DNA from: Bacillota bacterium
GTDB taxonomy: Bacteria; Bacillota; Clostridia; Christensenellales; Aristaeellaceae
Length of the DNA: 62,536 nt
Direction: 5' to 3'
Assembly: GCA_023411375.1 (NCBI GenBank)
Contig: JAEYOW010000053.1
Coordinates: forward strand, 1-62,536
Shown: positions 59,609-62,536 of the stretch, one piece after another
Layout: every line of letters begins with the position of its first letter
Position numbering within the stretch: the first letter of the stretch is position 1
Notes under the pieces: model-generated
Told to the model about the DNA's origin: nothing
Seen by the model: the letters and a program-made list of their open reading frames with translations, nothing else
The model's database searches: none
Made by a program: the position numbers and the translations under genes

Positions 59609-60109
59609 ATGGATAACGATCGCGGCGCGTGGTTGGAAAACGCGATGGATAGATGGGAGACAAGCCTTATGCGCATGTGCTATGCCTATCTGGGCGATGT
59701 ATTGCTTGCCGAGGACGCTGTTCAGGAAACATTCTTAAAGGCATGGAAAGCATATGATCGTTTTCGCGGCGAAGCGGATGAAAAGACGTGGCTGATGCGA
59801 ATTGCCATCAACAACTGCAAGGATATGCGGAGAGGCGCATGGTTTCGCCACACGGATTTCTCGGCGGCGCTTGACGGCTTGCCCGAGGGTTGGGCATCGT
59901 TCACAGCGCGAGACGATACGGTGACGCGCGCCGTCATGCGGCTTCCGCCCCGTCTGCGGGAAGCTGTGCTGCTGCACTGGTACCAGGGCCTGTCGGGGGA
60001 AGAAACCGCCGCTGTGCTGCGCATATCCAGATCCGCCGTATTTAACCGCCTGAAAAAAGCGCGTTGTCTGCTGCAAAAAGAATTGGAGGGTTGGTATCAT
60101 GAATTTTGA
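59609..60109 (+). CDS. ECF-type RNA polymerase sigma factor
   Basis: 166 residues. Region 2 (MRMCYAYLGDVLLAEDAVQETFLKAWKAYDRF in blocks, then WLMRIAINNCKDMRR) binds the core enzyme and -10 element. Region 4 (LPPRLREAVLLHWYQGLSGEE, ISRSAVFNRLKKAR) contacts the -35. The length is right for an ECF factor. The ATG after AAGGAGGG is chosen over a TTG three codons earlier. It overlaps the next gene by 11 bases, the usual sign of a sigma/anti-sigma pair. Confidence 0.93.
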   Translation: MDNDRGAWLENAMDRWETSLMRMCYAYLGDVLLAEDAVQETFLKAWKAYDRFRGEADEKTWLMRIAINNCKDMRRGAWFRHTDFSAALDGLPEGWASFTARDDTVTRAVMRLPPRLREAVLLHWYQGLSGEETAAVLRISRSAVFNRLKKARCLLQKELEGWYHEF

Positions 60110-61277
60110 TGAATTTGAGGTTCGCAAGGCGATGGACAGCCGCCTCTCCGCCCTTCGTCCCGATCCCGCCCGCAGAGAGCGCATCCGTCAGGAAATCAAA
60201 CGCGAGGAGGAACCTGCCGTGAAAAAAAAGCTAACGCTAAGCCTTGCGCTCACAATCGTGATCGTGCTTGTGCTAACAGGTGTGGCGCTCGCCGTGGGAT
60301 TAAACCTGTTTGAATACTTTGGCCAACAGGACAGCCGTCTTAACCGGCTTGCGCCGGATACGTCGCTGACGGCCGACCCTGTTGCCAGCGTGGAAAGCGC
60401 TTCTTTGGGCGTCACAAGCGCGTCGATTAACAGCGCCTATTACGACGGGCAATCGCTGCTGGTCGGGTATATCATCCAGAACGGCTCGCGCAGAGAAGCC
60501 TTTACGCCCGACGAAGAATTGCTTTCCCGGATGAGCAAATCGGATGAAACGCTGGTTCCCAGGGTATCCGGCGAAGAAGATGCCGATCTTATGGAAAAGT
60601 ACCTGCGCGCGGTCGAGGAAGGCACGCCCTTTGGAATGGTCAGCTACTCGGTTTATCCCAGCGATCATACCGAAACGGATGACGGAATCGACCTGCCGCC
60701 GAGAACCGAATGGGATGAGGTTACGGACGACGGCATGCGCTATGTGATGCGCGAGTATGAGAGTCCCCTTCCCGAGGCTGCGCGGAACCGGGAGGTACTG
60801 AATATACAAATTCGCCTGTATCAAAGCGTTTCCTATCTTTATTTCGACGGGAAGCAGTGCTATCAGCTAACCGAGAGTAAAGGGGCGGGAGCAATGACCG
60901 CGTCCGTGAACCGTGCGGATGCCGGAACCTTGCGCTTCAGCGGCGCCGGGAATTATCAGGCTATCCCAATAACCGTCACGGCAAACGTGTCCGCGGTATC
61001 GGCAGAGGTGCTTGTGACCGCCGCCGGCGTGGATTTTCCCGCTCCTGCCAGTGCCGATGAGTGGTATGATGTGATCATTACGGATGAAAAAGGGAACCGT
61101 CTGCGCACGAGCGAATGCGGGCTCTCTTCCCCGCAAACCATCAGCGCCTTTTGCGAGGGTACGGGCAAGTTGCCTGAAACGCTGACCGTCTATCTGCTCA
61201 TGTGTGCCGAGGGCGAATGGAGCGAAAGCGCCGCCATGGAGGCGGCAACGCCTGTTACCCTGACACGGGACAAGTAG
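60099..61277 (+). CDS. Putative membrane-bound anti-sigma factor
   Basis: 392 residues: a cytoplasmic N-terminal segment of about 45 residues (FDEFEVRKAMDSRLSALRPDPARRERIRQEI in blocks), one membrane helix (about 46-70, LTLSLALTIVIVLVLTGVALAVGL) and a large extracytoplasmic beta-rich domain. This resembles DUF4179-type anti-sigma proteins that hold an ECF factor at the membrane. No zinc-finger (HxxxCxxC) is seen at the N terminus, so the mode of binding differs from ZAS proteins. The 11-base overlap with the sigma gene is the main functional evidence. Confidence 0.75.
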   Translation: MNFDEFEVRKAMDSRLSALRPDPARRERIRQEIKREEEPAVKKKLTLSLALTIVIVLVLTGVALAVGLNLFEYFGQQDSRLNRLAPDTSLTADPVASVESASLGVTSASINSAYYDGQSLLVGYIIQNGSRREAFTPDEELLSRMSKSDETLVPRVSGEEDADLMEKYLRAVEEGTPFGMVSYSVYPSDHTETDDGIDLPPRTEWDEVTDDGMRYVMREYESPLPEAARNREVLNIQIRLYQSVSYLYFDGKQCYQLTESKGAGAMTASVNRADAGTLRFSGAGNYQAIPITVTANVSAVSAEVLVTAAGVDFPAPASADEWYDVIITDEKGNRLRTSECGLSSPQTISAFCEGTGKLPETLTVYLLMCAEGEWSESAAMEAATPVTLTRDK

Positions 61278-61443
61278 GAAGAAGCGGTTATTCCCGCTAG
61301 CCCTTCCGTATTCGGCCGAATTTAAAGCCCGATCGAAATAGCGGCCCGTCGCAAGCCGGCGGGCCGTATGCTTTACCAAGCAGCGTTGCCGTATAAAACA
61401 ATGGTCTGCTCCCAAATTGAAAACTATTGAAATATTGAAGCGT

Positions 61444-61472
61444 TTGACATTCTTACAGGCAGATACTAAAAT
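61444..61472 (+). promoter_or_regulatory. Sigma-A promoter of the GNAT-YoaP gene
   Basis: TTGACA (61444-61449), 17 bases, TAAAAT (61467-61472). Upstream, 61278-61443 holds a GC-rich hairpin (CGGCCCG/CGGGCCG near 61342-61366) that may end the sigma-factor operon, and no gene. Confidence 0.75.
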
Positions 61473-61550
61473 GAAGCTGTATCTGCTTGCTTTTGGTAAA
61501 AAAGATGAACGAAGATGAAGTGAAACCAAAAATGGTTTTGAGGTGACAGA

Positions 61551-62336
61551 ATGGAAAACAGACCTTTGAATACGGATTTTATCAACGTAACGGCCGAAAA
61601 CCTTTCCAATGAACATTTATGCTGTATTATCCGCAGCAGAAAACCCCATGAAGGCATTGAGGCAAAACGTCGGTGGCTTTTGGACCGGCTGAAGGAAGGG
61701 CATGTCTTTCGAAAATTAAACGCGAAGGCTACGGTCTTTATTGAATACGCTCCACTTGAAACAGCTTGGGTTCCCATCGTGGGCGACAACTACTATTATG
61801 TGTATTGCCTATGGGTTTGCGGCAGTTACAAAGGCAAAGGATATGGGAAATCACTGCTGGAGTATTGTTTGGCCGACGCCAAAGAAAAGGGGAAATCCGG
61901 CGTTTGCATGCTGGGAGCTAAAAAACAAAAGGCCTGGCTCACCGACCAGTTATTTGCGAAGAAGTTTGGCTTTGAGGTTGTTGATACGGCTGACAACGGA
62001 TACGAATTGCTGGCCCTTTCCTTCGATGGAACAACGCCAAAATTTAGCCAGAATGCCAAATCTCAAAAAATTGAAAGCAAAGAGCTGACGGTTTATTACA
62101 GTCTTCAATGCCCCTACGTTTATCAAAGCATTGAAACGGTTAGGCAATATTGTGAAAAGAATGATATTCCCTTATCGATTATTCAAGTGGATACGTTGCA
62201 AAAAGCAAAGGAGCTGCCCTGCGTTTTCAACAACTGGGGCGTGTTTTATCAAGGGAGATTTGAAACGGTGAATTTGTTGTTAGATGTAGCCTGCTTAAAG
62301 AGAATCCTCAAAAAAGAAGCTGCGGAAACGCCTTAA
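61551..62336 (+). CDS. GNAT N-acetyltransferase with C-terminal YoaP domain
   Basis: 261 residues. The GNAT domain (about 1-165) has YVYCLWVCGSYKGKGYGKSLL, where GKGYGK is the acetyl-CoA pyrophosphate loop. The C-terminal YoaP-like domain (about 180-261) begins LTVYYSLQCPYVYQSIETV and ends with VNLLLDVACLKRIL. The substrate is unknown; related proteins are annotated only as YoaP-type acetyltransferases. The DNA is less GC-rich than average for the window and abuts an IS element, so recent transfer is possible. GAGGTG precedes the ATG. Confidence 0.85.
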   Translation: MENRPLNTDFINVTAENLSNEHLCCIIRSRKPHEGIEAKRRWLLDRLKEGHVFRKLNAKATVFIEYAPLETAWVPIVGDNYYYVYCLWVCGSYKGKGYGKSLLEYCLADAKEKGKSGVCMLGAKKQKAWLTDQLFAKKFGFEVVDTADNGYELLALSFDGTTPKFSQNAKSQKIESKELTVYYSLQCPYVYQSIETVRQYCEKNDIPLSIIQVDTLQKAKELPCVFNNWGVFYQGRFETVNLLLDVACLKRILKKEAAETP

Positions 62337-62413
62337 AATACAGCGTGGAGCCTTCGCCGCTTCGCCCCTGAAATTTTATTTAGATAATAAAAAAACCGTC
62401 TCATTGCACAGTG

Positions 62414-62440
62414 AATTGACCCCAAAAAGTTAGACAAATA
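62414..62440. repeat. Putative terminal inverted repeat of the right-hand IS3 element
   Basis: TGAATTGACCCCAAAAAGTTAGACA-type sequence is characteristic of IS3-family element ends and lies just outside the transposase stop. Only one end is in the window, so the exact boundary and any target-site duplication cannot be verified. Confidence 0.6.
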
Positions 62441-62449
62441 TTTAAAATT

Positions 62450-62536
62450 AAGCAGCCAAGAGGGCTTGTTGTCTGTGTATAGCAGGCGGCAAGCCCTTAA
62501 GCTTTGCCTTGATGCGGCGATTATTGTAATAATCAA
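62450..62536 (-). mobile_element. IS3-family transposase (OrfB), C-terminal fragment, different subtype
   Basis: The minus-strand frame running in from the right edge encodes DYYNNRRIKAKLKGLPPA followed by IHRQQALLAA and a stop. This is the C terminus of IS3-family OrfB (IDYYNNxRIKxKLKG), from the group in which this block replaces the NRxRxH block. The gene continues outside the window. Confidence 0.88.

Noticed and set aside
1..62536. CRISPR array, prophage genes or toxin-antitoxin pairs
   Set aside because: No spaced direct repeats, Cas proteins, integrase or phage structural genes, or small paired toxin/antitoxin frames were seen anywhere in the window.
2..62536. The window as one composite transposon bounded by IS3 copies
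   Set aside because: The two transposase fragments belong to different subtypes and housekeeping genes such as glmS and spoIID lie between them.

Overview
The window looks like a chromosomal segment from a GC-rich, probably spore-forming member of the Firmicutes (class Clostridia). The evidence is a SpoIID-SpoIIQ pair, consensus sigma-A promoters with 17-base spacers, strong AGGAGG-type ribosome binding sites, a class B sortase, and DegV, YoaP and LacI/IclR families typical of gut Clostridia. The genus cannot be fixed from the sequence. Both ends run into fragments of IS3-family transposases, so the edges lie in repeated mobile DNA. A tRNA-Pro(GGG) gene sits just inside the left edge.

Layout. 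(1) 1-2.7 kb: IS3 tail, tRNA-Pro, a membrane-anchored alpha/beta hydrolase and a divergent ketopantoate-reductase-like gene. (2) 2.9-16.5 kb, minus strand: thirteen genes read as one long operon. It starts with a YheO/DauR-type regulator, then an M20 peptidase, a complete ribose-type ABC importer, an uncharacterised TIM-barrel-like protein, a metallo-beta-lactamase-fold hydrolase, an N-acyl-D-amino-acid deacylase, RidA, a fold-III PLP enzyme of the D-threonine aldolase/D-serine dehydratase group, a DapA/NanA-type aldolase and a KDPG-type aldolase. Read as a route, this fits import, deacylation, PLP-dependent elimination, enamine clean-up by RidA, and 2-keto-3-deoxy-acid cleavage to pyruvate plus an aldehyde. 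It is the best candidate here for an undescribed catabolic system, for example for an N-acylated 2-amino-2-deoxy-aldonic acid or another N-acyl-D-amino acid. (3) 17-20.8 kb, minus: an IclR regulator, a KDPG aldolase fused to a VOC-like domain, KDG kinase and a KduD-like dehydrogenase. (4) 21-24 kb: a 1017-residue secreted protein carrying Cna-B-like domains and a C-terminal class B sortase. (5) 24.4-30.2 kb: galacturonate genes uxaB-uxaA, divergent from a LacI regulator and uxaC. (6) 30.7-38.5 kb: a 2610-residue cyclic beta-1,2-glucan synthase, with a decayed ABC-2 permease fragment in front of it. (7) 38.7-44.7 kb, minus: GH31 alpha-xylosidase with a sugar isomerase, then uxuA-uxuB.

(8) 44.8-50 kb: glmS, spoIIQ, spoIID and a D,D-carboxypeptidase, a cell-wall and sporulation block. 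(9) 50-62.3 kb: MATE transporter, CapA-like protein, a propeller-like/solute-binding-protein fusion in visibly AT-richer DNA, a histidine kinase/response regulator pair, a DUF4342-type protein, DegV, an ECF sigma factor with its putative membrane anti-sigma factor, and a GNAT-YoaP acetyltransferase beside the right-hand IS3 fragment.

Much of the window therefore serves sugar-acid metabolism. Galacturonate (uxaC, uxaB, uxaA) and glucuronate (uxaC, uxuB, uxuA) both reach 2-keto-3-deoxygluconate, which KdgK phosphorylates and the KDPG aldolase splits. The large operon appears to feed an analogous 2-keto-3-deoxy-acid intermediate from an amino or acylamino precursor. Functions were assigned by reading motifs and family resemblance; no database search was run.
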